Source: Ochotona curzoniae
Taxonomy: Eukaryota; Chordata; Mammalia; Lagomorpha; Ochotonidae
NCBI RefSeq assembly: GCF_017591425.1
Contig: NW_024464918.1
Coordinates: 22,844,001-22,908,000, forward strand
Reading direction: 5' to 3'
DNA: 64,000 bases
Shown: in pieces, positions 9,372-21,060 of the stretch
How positions within the stretch are numbered: position 1 is the first letter of the stretch
Layout of the letters: every line of letters starts with the position of its first letter
The notes under the pieces: model-generated
Database searches by the model: none
The model's input: the letters and a program-made list of their open reading frames with translations, nothing else
What the model was told of the DNA's origin: nothing
Translations under genes and position numbers: made by a program

Positions 9372-10774
9372 TAGGCTGGAGGCAGTTTGGTCTATGATGC
9401 TGGAGAACTGCCTCTTCCAACAAGCATTGTTCGTGAAGTGCCTGTGAATTGCAGTTAATGAATGTGACATGTTCATACAATGGTGGGCCATTCTCTCCAC
9501 TCGATGGAGGGATAAGCTCTGTGTCCCTCTACAAATGCACTGTTGTAAACAGCTGAAACTAGGTATCACAGACAAAACTGCAACAAGATACCAGGAGTTC
9601 TCGGGTAGTCCAAGACAGAACTTGGCTGCCTACTCAACATTACCAGAAAGAACTTTCAAGAAAGCAAAACAGGGTAAAAAAAAAACTCAGTCTACATTGC
9701 TCTTGTCATTTTACAGAAGTCAGGTTAGGAGCAAGACACCCAAGCTGAGAAGTCTTGAGGTTCGTGCTGTTGTATTATTGTTTCACATGTTTTCCTCTGC
9801 CTTTGTAACTTTCATTATCATGCAAATAATACACAAATGTTTTCACAGTTGATAGGATCCAAGCATTGCAAAAGCATGAATCACTTTCCATGTCATGTGT
9901 ACCTCTCTTCCTCACACAAGGTTATAGTTGCCAGTGTTTGTTGCTGTGTGTCCTCAGACACCATCTTTGGCAGCATTTTCATACACATAAAAATGGATCT
10001 ATAGGTATGTTCTTGGGGGAAGAAGGTTGTAGAATTGAATTCACAGCCCTTTTTTTCTAATCCCATTGAATCGTATGTGTGTGACAGAGCTCTCCATGTT
10101 GGAATGCCTGTTCCAAGGACCACCATCTCATTCTGTGAAAAGAACAATACTAGCCTGACTGGGAGCAATTCTCCTTAGTGAAGTTGCCTGCAATCAGCTG
10201 ACTATGTCTCTTTGCTTTGAGGGAAATCCTTTCCTGCTCACCTCTTTACTTCTCCCACTGTATTCCTACAGTCAAGGGGGAATATCCTAGAAGGGGTCTG
10301 CCTGGGGCAGGGAGGTCTTTCTGAGCCTCCCTCAATAGGCCCTGATCCCCACACCAGGAACACGCATGCATTGAGCTGTTAAGTGGCTGAGAAGTGTTCT
10401 GTAGAGTGGCTGTGTCCACGGTTTGTTTCCTGCTTCCCTTGTGAATCCACAGATTATTTCCAGCATTTAATTACATATGACGTAAGACACTCCAGTGACT
10501 ATCCATGTTTTTGCTGAAATGTTTCCTTTTTCTGACTTTATCACTTAGAAAACTGAAATACCAGTTCTCATTTCTTAGCTGAAGGCAAGAAAAAAAATTC
10601 TCTGATTCTCTATTTTCTGTGTAACCTTGGGCCCAGCATTTACTGCTGAGAACCTGAATTTCCTAGTGTAGACCTTAGGGATATCTGGTATTCCCTTTAT
10701 ACATACAGTCTTGAGTTATCCGCAACCACTAAGCGATAATAAAAACTCATGGTTGCTGGCAGCTGTGGAGGGCT
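9372..10774. other. Intronic stretch with nothing recognised
   Basis: No exon or clear transposon. The open frame 9469-9852 has no recognisable domain and looks like chance. Confidence 0.5.
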
Positions 10775-10980
10775 TTTTGCATGTCAGGGATAGGTTTTAT
10801 CCTGTAAACTATTTCTTTTCTCTCATTCAATCATTTAATCCTCACAGTTCTATAGGTTGACACTGTCATTACCCCATTTGAATGAAAAGTTGAAGCAGAA
10901 TGAAATGATTGTGCAAGGTTACACAACAGCAAGGAGAACAGAAGTCACATCCAAGTCTGCCCAGAGCTAAATGTCACGTA
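10775..10980 (-). mobile_element. MIR SINE
   Basis: TTTAATCCTCACAGTTCTATAGGTTGACACTGTCATTACCCCATTTGAATGAAAAGTTGAAGC ... AAGGTTACACAACAGCAAG follows the antisense MIR core and its GGTCACACAGCTAG-like segment. Confidence 0.8.
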
Positions 10981-13397
10981 TTTCAGCAGAGCGATAGGTT
11001 GATAACCTGAGGTAGTGTTAGAATATACCTGCTCGAAACAAAAGTTGTAATGTTGACACAGAGAAAGCATTGTTCATCTTTCTAAAGAAATACTCTTGAA
11101 TCAGTCACGATAGAAGAGTTTGATTTTTATCAAGAATTTGAAAATAAAATGAGGGAGACTTGAAGGCAACGCAGTATGGTAAGTGGTCATGGGGAATAAT
11201 ACATGCCTGAAGCCCTGGGTAGGGTTTCCACTGCTGCCACCATAACTTAGTCACTTCTACTTTCTAATTTAGCATAATCAGGTTGGAGATGGGGGCGGAA
11301 AAGCAGGCTCTCAATGGATTTAAGCTGGCTCTAGGTTTCCATGATGCATTATGTCTCTATGTGTGATCATTTAGGTCTTTTTGGTATGCTCTGAATACTA
11401 TGTTTAGGGGCGAGACTGGTGGAACAGCAGGGCTGGGTTTGACATGACCCCCGAACCCCAGACTGTGCCTACTGGTGGGTCAGATCATCCTTCTGGCAAA
11501 AATATCTGGTGCAGCCAAGAGGTAAAGCCAGCAGGGGAACTGTGTCTCTTCTGCCAAAAGCTGCTGCAGATGGGGGAGCCAGCCTGTCTGGGCAGCCCAT
11601 GACTTTGAGAGAAGCCATTTGGCAAAGTTGTTGGCAGGAGCTGCTTTGCAGCATGAATACTGGAGACAGTCCTAGGCCAGAGTGAATCAGGATGCAGCAA
11701 AGGTGGCTGGTGGGACAAATAACCATCTGGTGAGCAGAGCGCTGCTCATCTTGCTGCACTGACAGGGAAAAGCCAGTGCCAGTTGGTGAGGCTCAGTTAT
11801 CAATGCCATGATCTGACAGGCACAACAGGAGCTCTTCCCTGATGCAGTGTACTCCGTGGTGTGGGCTGGGAAGGAGTTGTAAACCTCTATGATCCAGAAA
11901 GGACCCCCACCCCATGGCTTCCATTGTTACAAAGTAGGAAATCCTTGAATTATAGCCGAAATGACTGTCAGGTGCTCTGTGGGATGTGCTGAGTTGTACA
12001 GGGAATAAGACTACATTCTTGTTCTCAAGCTTCTTTGTGTCTGTTGGGGCAGATGTGGTTTCAGATGGGGGTTGAAATGAGCTGTGCTCAGCTCTTCATT
12101 ATCACAAGATGACTGAGGTGGTAGAACCAAGCTCCCACCCCGTGCTTGACTTGAGAACTCTGGCTATACTAGATCTGGGGCTGCAGACAGATCAGACACC
12201 CCTGGCTGAATGCCATCTTCCCTGGAGCATGCTATTGCTTATGAGACTCAATAGTAAAGAATCGCCTTTTTACATTATATTTTTGGGATAAGCAGTTAAT
12301 TTTAAAAATTGAGGCAAGGAATCATTGCAAGTGATATAGCTAATTCAAATAACATTATTTCAACAAGGACTCAGGAAGAAGCAAGTCCTTATCTCTGAAT
12401 ATAGCTCTGCTGCTACTTAGGGCATGGCAATATTCTTCTTGCATTAAGTATGAAAAAATCGACAAAGACTGTGCCCTTTGCTACTTTTCTTGAGGTTGAA
12501 TGAGTACATGATTCATCAGCAGTCTTACTACAAAATCCTAGATTTTTATGACCATTCTCTAGTTTTGTCTCCTCTACATTTTATTTGATTCTTCTGTCTT
12601 TTGAAATCTTTCACCAATCTTTTCAGATTAAATAATCCATTGCTTTTTGTAACCTTTCATGATATTTAATTTAGTGAAGAGTAGAAAAAGCACCCACGTA
12701 ATTGGGAATAAGTAAAATCAATTCAGTAGGCATGCAGTTCAACCAGAAGCAAAAATGTACCTACACACCAGAAGTCATCCTAGTAAGTTAGTTGAACAAT
12801 TGCAAGGCATGCTATAGATCTATTATACAGAGAGAATAGAAAGTACTTTTTCTTTCAGTGAGTAAGTTTAGAAATCTGCTAAAAGACCATTTGCTGTAAT
12901 TATGGTGAGGAGGAAGAATCACCAGATACTGAACTCTTACAGTGCACTAAGAATTGGATAAATACTCTGATGTAACATATGTGATATATTACACAAAATG
13001 TGTGTGCATGTGGAAGTACCAACTGAGATTCATACCAAATTTTCATCCTGTTTGGTTATTCTTAAAGGAATAAGGAATTCAAGGTATAGGTCATAAGAGG
13101 TTTCTTATTTTTTAACAAGAAGAAAATAATAGATCTGATTTTGTTGTTAAGAATATATAGTTTGTGACAGATGTATGGTTTGTGACTAAGTCCTCAGTCT
13201 GCTCATGGATATTAGATAGATTAAACAAATTCTCTAAGCCACAGTTTTATTATCAGTGAGCTGCAAATCCCGTTCTCACATTCCCTAAACTAATGTGCGC
13301 TGAGTGCTGTGTGCCACACTCTACCAGGAAACAGATAAACCATGGTAAAGACCAAAAAGTGCCACCTAAGTCAGCTTTGCTCATGCATAGTTTCTTA
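10981..13397. other. Intronic stretch with nothing recognised
   Basis: AT-rich unique-looking intron. The GC-richer part near 11400-11900 holds short frames on the minus strand (11469-11759) without recognisable content. Confidence 0.5.
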
Positions 13398-13716
13398 TAA
13401 AGGATCTATTTGAAAGGCAGAGCGAGAGAGCGAGAGAGAGAGAGAGAGAGAGAGAGATTTTCCATTCTCTTCCATTCTCTGGATCAATCCCCAAATGGCT
13501 ACAAGGTTAGGGCCAGGCAAAGCAAGCATCCAGGAGCTTCTTTTGAGTATGCCATGTGTGCAGGGGCCCAAGAAATTGGGCCATCTTCTGTTGCTTTCCC
13601 AGACAAATTAACAGGGAGCTGGATCTGAAGTGAACAGCTGGATTTGAACCAGCGCCCATACGAAATAACAACACCCCAGATTGCAGCTTTACCTACTATA
13701 CCACAGTGCTGGCCCC
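13398..13716 (-). mobile_element. CSINE with expanded (GA)n tail
   Basis: The right end GTGCTGGCCCC is the complement of the SINE head GGGGCCAGCAC. The left end carries AAAGGATCTATTTGAAAGGCAGAG and then a (GA)n run at about 13424-13456, the CT-rich 3' region of the element amplified into a microsatellite. Confidence 0.9.
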
Positions 13717-13736
13717 ATAAATAGTTCTGTTCATTT

Positions 13737-13953
13737 TAATATTTATTAATTTATTTGAGAGGCAAGAGATAAGCAGAGAGATCAAGGTAGGGAAAGAATG
13801 ATGAGAATGTGAACTCTTACGCTGGTTCACTTCCCAAATGACCAAAATACTCAGGGCTGGTTAGGGCAGTAGCCAAGATCCAGGAGTTCAGCCCACATCT
13901 CCTATGTGGATGGCAGAAGCCTAAGTACTTGGCCTATCACCAACAGCCCCTTA
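13737..13953 (-). mobile_element. CSINE, diverged and truncated
   Basis: TTAATATTTATTAATTTATTTGAGAGGC at the left, then TTCCCAAATGACC and AAGTACTTGGCC, ending ACAGCCCC. It is the same orientation as, and 20 bases from, the preceding copy. Confidence 0.75.
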
Positions 13954-14167
13954 AGGTCAGTGTGGCAGGAAGATGGAGCCACGTGACATCAGACACTCTG
14001 ATGGGGGATACCACTCCTCAACAGGCATTGTCACTGCTAGACTGAATACTTGCCCTAAGTGTGCATATTTCTGAGCATTGTTACAAGGATTTAATTTTAT
14101 ATTTTTCAAATGAATAGATACACATATACACACTTTCCTATCTAGAGTCTTCAGAAAGTTCTTGGAA

Positions 14168-14495
14168 GGGGCCAGCACTGTGGCATAGCATGTAAAGTCA
14201 CCTTCTGCAGTGCTGGCAACTCAAATTGACAGTAATTCGAGTCCTCGCTGCTCCGTTTCTGATCCAGCTTCCTGTAAGTGTACCTGGGAAGGCATCACAA
14301 GGTGGCCCAAGTGCTTGAGCACCTGAACCGTACCGGGAAATTCAAAAGAAGCTCCTGAATCCTTGTTTTGACCTGACCCAGCTCTGGTTCATCCATTTGG
14401 ATTGTGAACCAGAGAATGGAAGATCTCTCTGTCTCTCTCCTTTTTCTCTCTCCCCCTCCCTCTAACTCTACCTTTCAAATAAACACATAGATCTA
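14168..14495 (+). mobile_element. CSINE, near full length
   Basis: Starts GGGGCCAGCACTGTGGCATAG and ends with a CT-rich stretch and TTTCAAATAAACACATAG. Its orientation is opposite to the two copies at 13398-13953, so it forms an inverted pair with them. Confidence 0.9.
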
Positions 14496-14499
14496 AAAA

Positions 14500-15457
14500 T
14501 ATTGTGGAAAATGTGTGTTTTGAAAAATATATGCAGTGAATTTTAATACTTTTTCTATCAAAATTAACATCTTTTAATACCATTTTTCCATGATGTGTTT
14601 GAGGTGCCTTCACATGTAGATGTTCTAGAACAGGATGTAGTAGGCTTTTACTGCAAAGGCTATGCAGTACCCATTTTAGGGTTGGTTACCCATTCAGCCT
14701 CTTTCCCTGCTACTTGATTTTCCCAGTGAAGCATGCAAGTATAGCCGTGTAATATGGATTTCAAGTTTATAAAACCGAGCACTGGCCTGCGGATGAGATT
14801 TTGATGAGTCCTGAGAAAGTACTGTGAACGCAACAGGGGTTTGCAGAATATTGATTTTTTTTTTCCAGTGAAATGGCTGCTGGAAGTGCTGGAGGGAAGA
14901 TTAACTGGCCAACAAAGGTCTCGTTGTGGAGGGGAAGGGCGCGAGAGTACTGGCAGGTGGCGAGGAGCAGCCAAGGCTTGTCCACACTTGACAAGGAAGT
15001 CTTCTATGATCCTGGGAGACAAAGTAAACAAGGAAACAAGGATATTGTTGGAGCAAATGAGCCCAAGTTTAAAAATATAGCAGATTTTCAATGTTGGAAT
15101 TACTACTCTAAACAGACATTTTATCCAACTGACATTTACTAGTATTGTTAAAAATATTAACTACTATCTACCGTATATTGGGTGTTTTGCTTGAAGCACT
15201 GGGTGTTCTATTTGAAACTCAGATACAGTCTCTTCTACACTTGTACTCACTTGGAAGATTCACATGAAAAAACTCAACTGTAGGAGCATAAATCTCCCAA
15301 GTTCTTACTCACTATAACAATCCACCATTTTGTGAATGTGAAAACAAAGTCCAAGTAAGGCAAACGCTATATATCACTTTCCTGATGATACGGTCATGGA
15401 AAGATGTGACTTCTTTACCTTACAGAAGACAGTGTTGCTCTTGGCATGCATTTGCTT
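14500..15457. other. Intronic stretch with nothing recognised
   Basis: No exon or repeat supported. Overlapping frames on both strands near 14767-15142 lack domain content. Confidence 0.5.
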
Positions 15458-15470
15458 AGTAAATGTTTTT

Positions 15471-15791
15471 TTCTTTTAAGATTTATTTTTGTTTTTTTTC
15501 TACTGAAAAGTCAGATATACAAAGAGGAAGATCTTCCTTCAGTTGATTCACTCCCCAAGCGGCTGTAACAGCTGGAACTGCAGCTATCCAAAGCCAGGAG
15601 CCCGAAGCCTCTTCTGAGTCTCCCACAAGGGTGCAGGGTCCCAAGGCTTTGGGCCGTTCTTGACTGCTTTCCCAGGTCACAAACAGGGAGCTAGATGGGA
15701 AGTGGGGCTCCCGGGATTAGAACTGGTGCCCATATGAAATCCTGGTGCATGCAAGGCAAGGACTTTAGCCACTAGGCTAGCATGTCAGGCC
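15471..15791 (-). mobile_element. CSINE with short target-site duplication
   Basis: The left end is TTTTAAGATTTATTTTTG and the right end GCATGTCAGGC, in minus orientation. AGTAAATG is repeated on both sides (15458-15465 and about 15793-15800). It is less diverged than most copies in the window. Confidence 0.88.
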
Positions 15792-15805
15792 AAGTAAATG
15801 GTTTT

Positions 15806-17729
15806 CAATTGAATCTAAGAGAAAGGGTAGATCAGTAACTGCTCTATAGTTCAGATAGTAATCAGTCACATATTCTTTACTTGGAAGTTTAAATTTGTAG
15901 ATCTTTCTAAACATCATAGCCAGGTTCACCTGCACCCACTAAAGTTTAAGGATTTGGAGGAGATGTCAAAATACGTGATATGTGGCTTTTGCCATCACTG
16001 AAGATTGCAACAGTTAGTTGAGAGCATATCCTGTATTTATCCCTTCTTCTACTCACTTTTATGCACTTGTTCCTTCATTTTCCTTTTTATCCATTCTGCA
16101 AGTATTTATTGAGCAATTGAAATCTCATGCTTATCATATGACTTGGTATATGATAGGATCAATAAGAAATACATCAAAGTATCATTAACATTGGTTGTGA
16201 GAGGGAAGAAAAGCAAAAAACATGAGGCTACACTTTAAAGAAAGTTAAACATAAAATGAATGACAAAAAGGGGATTTGTGATAGGGCCTCAAAAATGTTC
16301 TTGGAAAATGGTATTTAAAGATAATTTTATTTTGGTCCAAAGAAATCCTGAATTTATGTGTAATTTTTCATAAAATGTATTTTCCATAATCTTTTTAAAA
16401 ATCCCTCTGATTGTATGATTCCTCTCATTTAATTGTATGTGTATACATAAACCATTTCATAAAAGGGTTGGCTGCCAAAATGCTAGTGATAGATATCTAG
16501 GCTGATTGAATTGTAAGGAATCTTCCAGTGATTTTCATATTTTCTATAATGTGTAACAATTTATGTATAGATATTTACACAGTAAAAATAATAAATCTAT
16601 CTCTGTGGAAAATCATGAAGTATCTAATTGGTGCAAAAGAGCTAGTCTCTGGGTATCAGTGTAGCAAGTATGAAAGCATTCATGTCAGTTCTCCCCTTGA
16701 CTTTGAAGACACTTAAGTCATTCTTTGAATAAAGGTAAGCTTGGACCCTGGAAAAGTAGTGAAAACTTGGACTGTAATGGCTGTCAAAGCCTATAGCAAG
16801 AATCTTTTGTAAGGTCTCTTTCCTGAAGAGCTGAATAAAGGAGCTGTGCCAGTGAGTTTGACCTTGGGATCCCTTTAGCCCTTGTATATTGGCTGACACC
16901 AGGAAGTTAAGAAGATCTCTCTGGCCTCAATCAGTCTTCTCGCAAGGGGCCTGGGCAAGGGTCTGGATGCAGTGGTGAAAATCAGTTGCAACAATGGAAT
17001 ACCCCTCTTGAAGACAAAACCAAAAACAGGTCTGGAGCCAGTGGCTCAGAGCCAGTCCCTGTGCATATGAGGGATCGTAGTGGGTGTTTATTGACACAGA
17101 AGGTAGTTTTAATTACCCTGAAGGAATTTCTGGCTTGTGTTGCCAAAGCTAGTCTTCAGATGTTTAATCAGCGGATTAGTGACAACCAGACCAACTGGAG
17201 AATTCAGTACAGGGAGGTAACTGGTCCAGTTCACTGCATTGTACCCTGCCTGTTAGTGACAGAGCTTAGGTACACTTGATGCATGAAGCAGAAATGGGAA
17301 AATACCACCATGCACTTTCAAGATGATCTTGGCTTCAGAAAGTAGGATTTATTCTAAGTCCAAAAAGGCTTGGTTTGCTTGCTTGGTTTCCAAAGCCAAG
17401 TGTGCCCCCTCTTTTTGACATAAATGAAAAATAAGCCTAGTAAGATGATCTACAGAGATTGAGTGATTAATCTAGCAATCCACTTTTTAGACAACTAGTG
17501 ACTTGAAAGACTAGATATCCTTTTCCAAGAACTGGTCCAAGGAATACGTAGAGCTTTTGACCTTCAAACTGTTTTAAGAACCACAATAGGACGGCAAGAT
17601 AATGATGTCCTATTACAAAGCCATTTTAATCTGCCAGATAACTTTAAGAGAATCATGGTCTAAGATAAATGTAAAGTAAGCAGAGAAATTGTCTCTTTAA
17701 TTTTTATTTTATTATTTATTTTTAAAGTA
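15806..17729. other. Intronic stretch with a possible L2 fragment
   Basis: Mostly unrecognised. At about 16070-16195, TTCCTTCATTTTCCTTTTTATCC ... GCAAGTATTTATTGAGCAATTGAA resembles the L2 3' signature for tissue-wide old LINE fragments (tattgagcac). The plus-strand frame 16986-17279 has no recognisable product. Confidence 0.45.
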
Positions 17730-17732
17730 GAG

Positions 17733-17805
17733 AAGTTGGGGCTTGAACCGGCATTCCTGGGATGTCCCGGGCAGCTGCTTCACTTGCTATGCTACAATGC
17801 CAGCA
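17733..17805 (-). mobile_element. CSINE head fragment
   Basis: GGGGCTTGAACCGGCATTCCTGGGATG ... CTATGCTACAATGCCAGC is the complement of a CSINE tRNA-like head. It abuts the tail of the next copy, a nested or tandem arrangement. Confidence 0.7.
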
Positions 17806-18085
17806 GGCAGATTTACAGAGAGATGGAGAGGGAAAAATCTTCCATCCACTGTTTCATTCCTCAAATGGCCACAATGGCCAGAGCTGAGCCATTCTGTAGA
17901 CAGGAGCCAGGAATCAGAACCTTCTTCTGGGTCTCCCACATGGGTGCAGGGTCTCAAGGCCTTGGGCTGTCCTCCATGCTTTCCCAGGCCATAACCAAGG
18001 AGCTGGATGGGAAACAGAGCAACTGGGACACAAACCAGCATACATATGGCATGTCGGCATTTGGAAGTAGAGGATTAGCCAGCTG
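17806..18085 (-). mobile_element. CSINE, diverged
   Basis: TTTACAGAGAGATGGAGAGGG, TTCCTCAAATGGCCACAATGGCC and TCTCCCACATGGGTGCAGGGTC are in the expected minus-strand order. The head end, at about 18060-18085, is degraded. Confidence 0.85.
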
Positions 18086-18754
18086 AGTGCATGGGTTCCT
18101 GTTTCTTTGATTTTTGTGTCCTTGTTCTTGAGTCTTGATTGAATCCCTCTAATATGGTGTAAAGGCAGTTACTATTTCTGCGTCTCTCCAATGTGAACTC
18201 CCAATGGGATTTATTTTTGTCTCCCTTTGTAAAACTGTCTTTTACACAGCCTCCTTTCACTGCTGTCCTACTCTGCATGCACTCTGAGGTAGACAAGCAG
18301 GGGAGAACAGCTTGGCATCTTGAAATCTGAATAGTAGTCCAAAGTCATTTGGCAAAATGTGCTGAGCTTTCCATGTTGAGCTACGGAGAGTGTGTCCTGT
18401 TCATGGATCTGGTTGTTTGGCAATATTCCTGCTTGCTTTCCCAGAAAGGTTTCTCATGTTATCTCATGAGAAATGCAAATAGATACCAGGATTTTTCAAA
18501 CTTACAGGGAAACAAGTTGTTGGAAATGAATCTTCCTTAACCATCAAAACAACTAAGTAAGTAGTTCTTCAGATGCTGGAATTATTCTTTCAGCTTTGAT
18601 TTTTGAAATCAGTCTGTCAGTAAAACAATTTGGCTACACAGGTGGTCATTTTACAGAATGAGAGACAAATTTCAGGCAAGAAAGGAGTCACCTAGATGAC
18701 TTTCTGAAAAGTTTTCTCAAAACTCTGTTATGTACAGCAAACATAAAGAAATAT

Positions 18755-18890
18755 GTTATAGATTTTTTTTCTCATTTCCTCATTTAGGAAACTGAGACCC
18801 AAAGGAATTCATTGACTTGCCTATGATCACAAACCTAGTTTGTGGTGGAGACAAGACTGGGAGTGATTCCTAAACCAGAGCTCTTCTCAT
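18755..18890 (-). mobile_element. MIR SINE
   Basis: TTTCCTCATTTAGGAAACTGAGACCCAAAGG followed by CTTGCCTATGATCACAAACCTAG is the antisense MIR core. The interval 18090-18755 shows nothing else. Confidence 0.75.
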
Positions 18891-19274
18891 GATACTCAAG
18901 TGGTAAATAAATTGTGTCATAAGATGAAGTTGTCTAGGAAGATGAAATCTCAGTCTTGGGGCAAGGTGCTCCTTCTTGCTGATGACCTCTGCAAGGTGTT
19001 GGCCACCTGCATTCCTACTGCATAGTTCTTGGGATACAGCAATTTGGATGTAGAATATGTGTCTTTCCCAAGCACATTCCACATTATACTTCCCAAATGT
19101 AAGAGTTTTCTAGCCATGTTCCCTGACAGAGGGAAAATTAGGGGATTAACGAACTCTCGCCAAACCAGGGTTGGGTGATGATAAAAACATGGGAAAAAAA
19201 ACAGTGAATTTCATTCTATTTCATGACTGCATGCTTTACTCAAAAATGTCACAAGTGTGTGCCATGCAGTACAA

Positions 19275-19405
19275 GTAAAAAGAAAGGTGGTTTGCAGCCT
19301 TCCTGCCTACTGGGAGTGTTTGGGATGTGAACCAGTAGACATAGAATGGGTTTCTCTCTCTCTCTGTCTCTCTGGCTTTCAAATGAAAATTCTTAAAATA
19401 TTTTC
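19275..19405 (+). mobile_element. CSINE 3'-end fragment
   Basis: GGGATGTGAACCAGTAGAC, a CT-rich run and GGCTTTCAAATGAAAATTC form the terminal part of a plus-strand CSINE. The head is missing. Confidence 0.65.
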
Positions 19406-19574
19406 ACAAGAAAATACACTGTATGCAATCTAGTTAAATATGACACAGCTTAAGTAGTCAATAAGTAGTTCAGTTGCATTTAGTATTTCTGGAGAATTGA
19501 AGCAGTCACGAGTCTGATTTGCCCTGGACCCTATATACTTTTATGGTTTATGATTATACTAAACAATACACTGA

Positions 19575-19802
19575 ATTAGTTAAGAACACAGACACTAGAG
19601 TTGAATAGGGTCATATTTGGGCTCCACTGCTTGCTAATGCTGTGCCCTTGGGCAAGTTTTTAAGCTCTTTATGCACAGGTATCTCATTCATAAAATGAAG
19701 ATGACATTGCCTAACTATAAGGCTGTTGTGAATGTAAAATATGAAAGTACATCTGATGTGCTTAGGTCAGACCCAGGCAAATGGTACATTATAATTGCTA
19801 AA
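19575..19802 (+). mobile_element. MIR SINE, near full length
   Basis: TTAAGAACACAGACACTAGAGTTGAAT, then GCTCCACTGCTTGC, GTGCCCTTGGGCAAGTTTTTAAGC, TCATTCATAAAATGAAGATGA and GGCTGTTGTGAATGTAAAATATGA run in sense MIR order. Confidence 0.85.
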
Positions 19803-19997
19803 TAAGGTTGGGGTGCAGTTTCATTACTGTTAGTACAGTCATCTCTATGTTCCAAAGTATACTATCCTGTTAAGTACAAAGAATTACAAAGAATCAAAAT
19901 AAGTTAATACTCCAACTTTAATCCAGTGTCAGTTCTGGCTGGTGGTGATTTTATCCTTTTTAAATAATAAATACAATCTCTTGGGTTAGAATTTTTT

Positions 19998-20352
19998 TAA
20001 AAGATTTATTTATTTTTATTGCAAAGTCAGATATATATAGAGAGGAGGAAAGACAGAGAAGGAAGATGTTCTGTTACTGAGTCACTCCCTAAGTAGCTGC
20101 AACAGCCAGAGCTGAGCCGATCTGAAGCCACGAGCCTGGAGCCTGGAACCTGGAGCCTCTAGCCTCTAGCCTCTTCCAGGTCTCCCACAAGGGTGCTGGG
20201 TCCCAAGGCTTTGGGCCATCCTCAACTGCTTTCCCAGGTAACAAAGGAGCTGGATGGGAAGTGGGGCCACCAGGATTAGAACCGGTGCCCATATGGGATC
20301 CTGGTGTGTTCAAGGTGAGGACTTTAGCTGGTAGGCTACGGCACTGGGTCTG
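19998..20352 (-). mobile_element. CSINE with internal tandem duplication
   Basis: The left tail is TTTTTTTAAAAGATTTATTTATTT; the right end CACTGGGTCT is the complement of the head. Inside, at about 20127-20172, the segment normally reading CCAGGAGCCTGG has expanded into a short direct repeat (GAGCCTGGAGCCTGGAACC, then CTCTAGCCTCTAGCCTCTT). Confidence 0.88.
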
Positions 20353-20914
20353 GAATGTTTTTTATTTTTTTTAAGTCTAGTCAACTCTGGTCCTTTTCTG
20401 AATATGAAATAAAAACTAAAATCCATTATCTACTTTATGCACCATCAGTTGGACAGGTTTTTTTCTAAAGACAATAGCTTTAAGATATTAAAAAATTAAT
20501 AAGAGATTAATTCTAAACCTCTCTTTCCCTATTAGCAGTATATTGAAGCTTCCCATGAAGGTCTAATTTTGTTTTCTGTTTTAAATCTTGCATCTTTATT
20601 TTTAGCCTTTCTCTTTCAATATTCATAGCATGCCTCTGAATGCTTTCAGAGAAGGGGAGCTATTTCTCGTGATCAGTGAGATCACCTGCTCCCGCTTCTG
20701 AATCATTTCCAGCTGCAGAAAAGTTTCTGTAGGTCAGAAAATCTCTCCAGCTGCACCTGTTGTCCCCAGCTCTGCAGTGCAGAGCCGTATCCCCACTGCT
20801 TCATGTCCTGCCCATGTGGACTCCCCTGTCCTATGTGGACAAGATACGAAGCAGTGAGAGGACAGCTTTAGCCTTAGGAAGACCCCTCCTCTGGCCCACA
20901 GTGCTTGTTGTTAA

Positions 20915-21060
20915 GCCTTCTTGCGCATATTAGAATCACCTGGTGCTAGTTCAGTAGGAGCGGCTTGGCTCCACCCTCAGAGCTTCTGATAGAATAGGCC
21001 TGGGGCTTAAGAGTTTGATTCCTTGCAGTCCTGCTGGCTGAGACAGAGGCATGCTGGGAG
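20915..21060 (+). mobile_element. MER5-type hAT DNA transposon fragment
   Basis: ATTAGAATCACCTGGTGCTAG, then CTCAGAGCTTCTGATAG and ATAGGCCTGGGGCTTAAGAGTTTG, then TGCTGGCTGAGAC follow the body of a MER5A/B element (Charlie-derived MITE). It is old. Confidence 0.65.
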
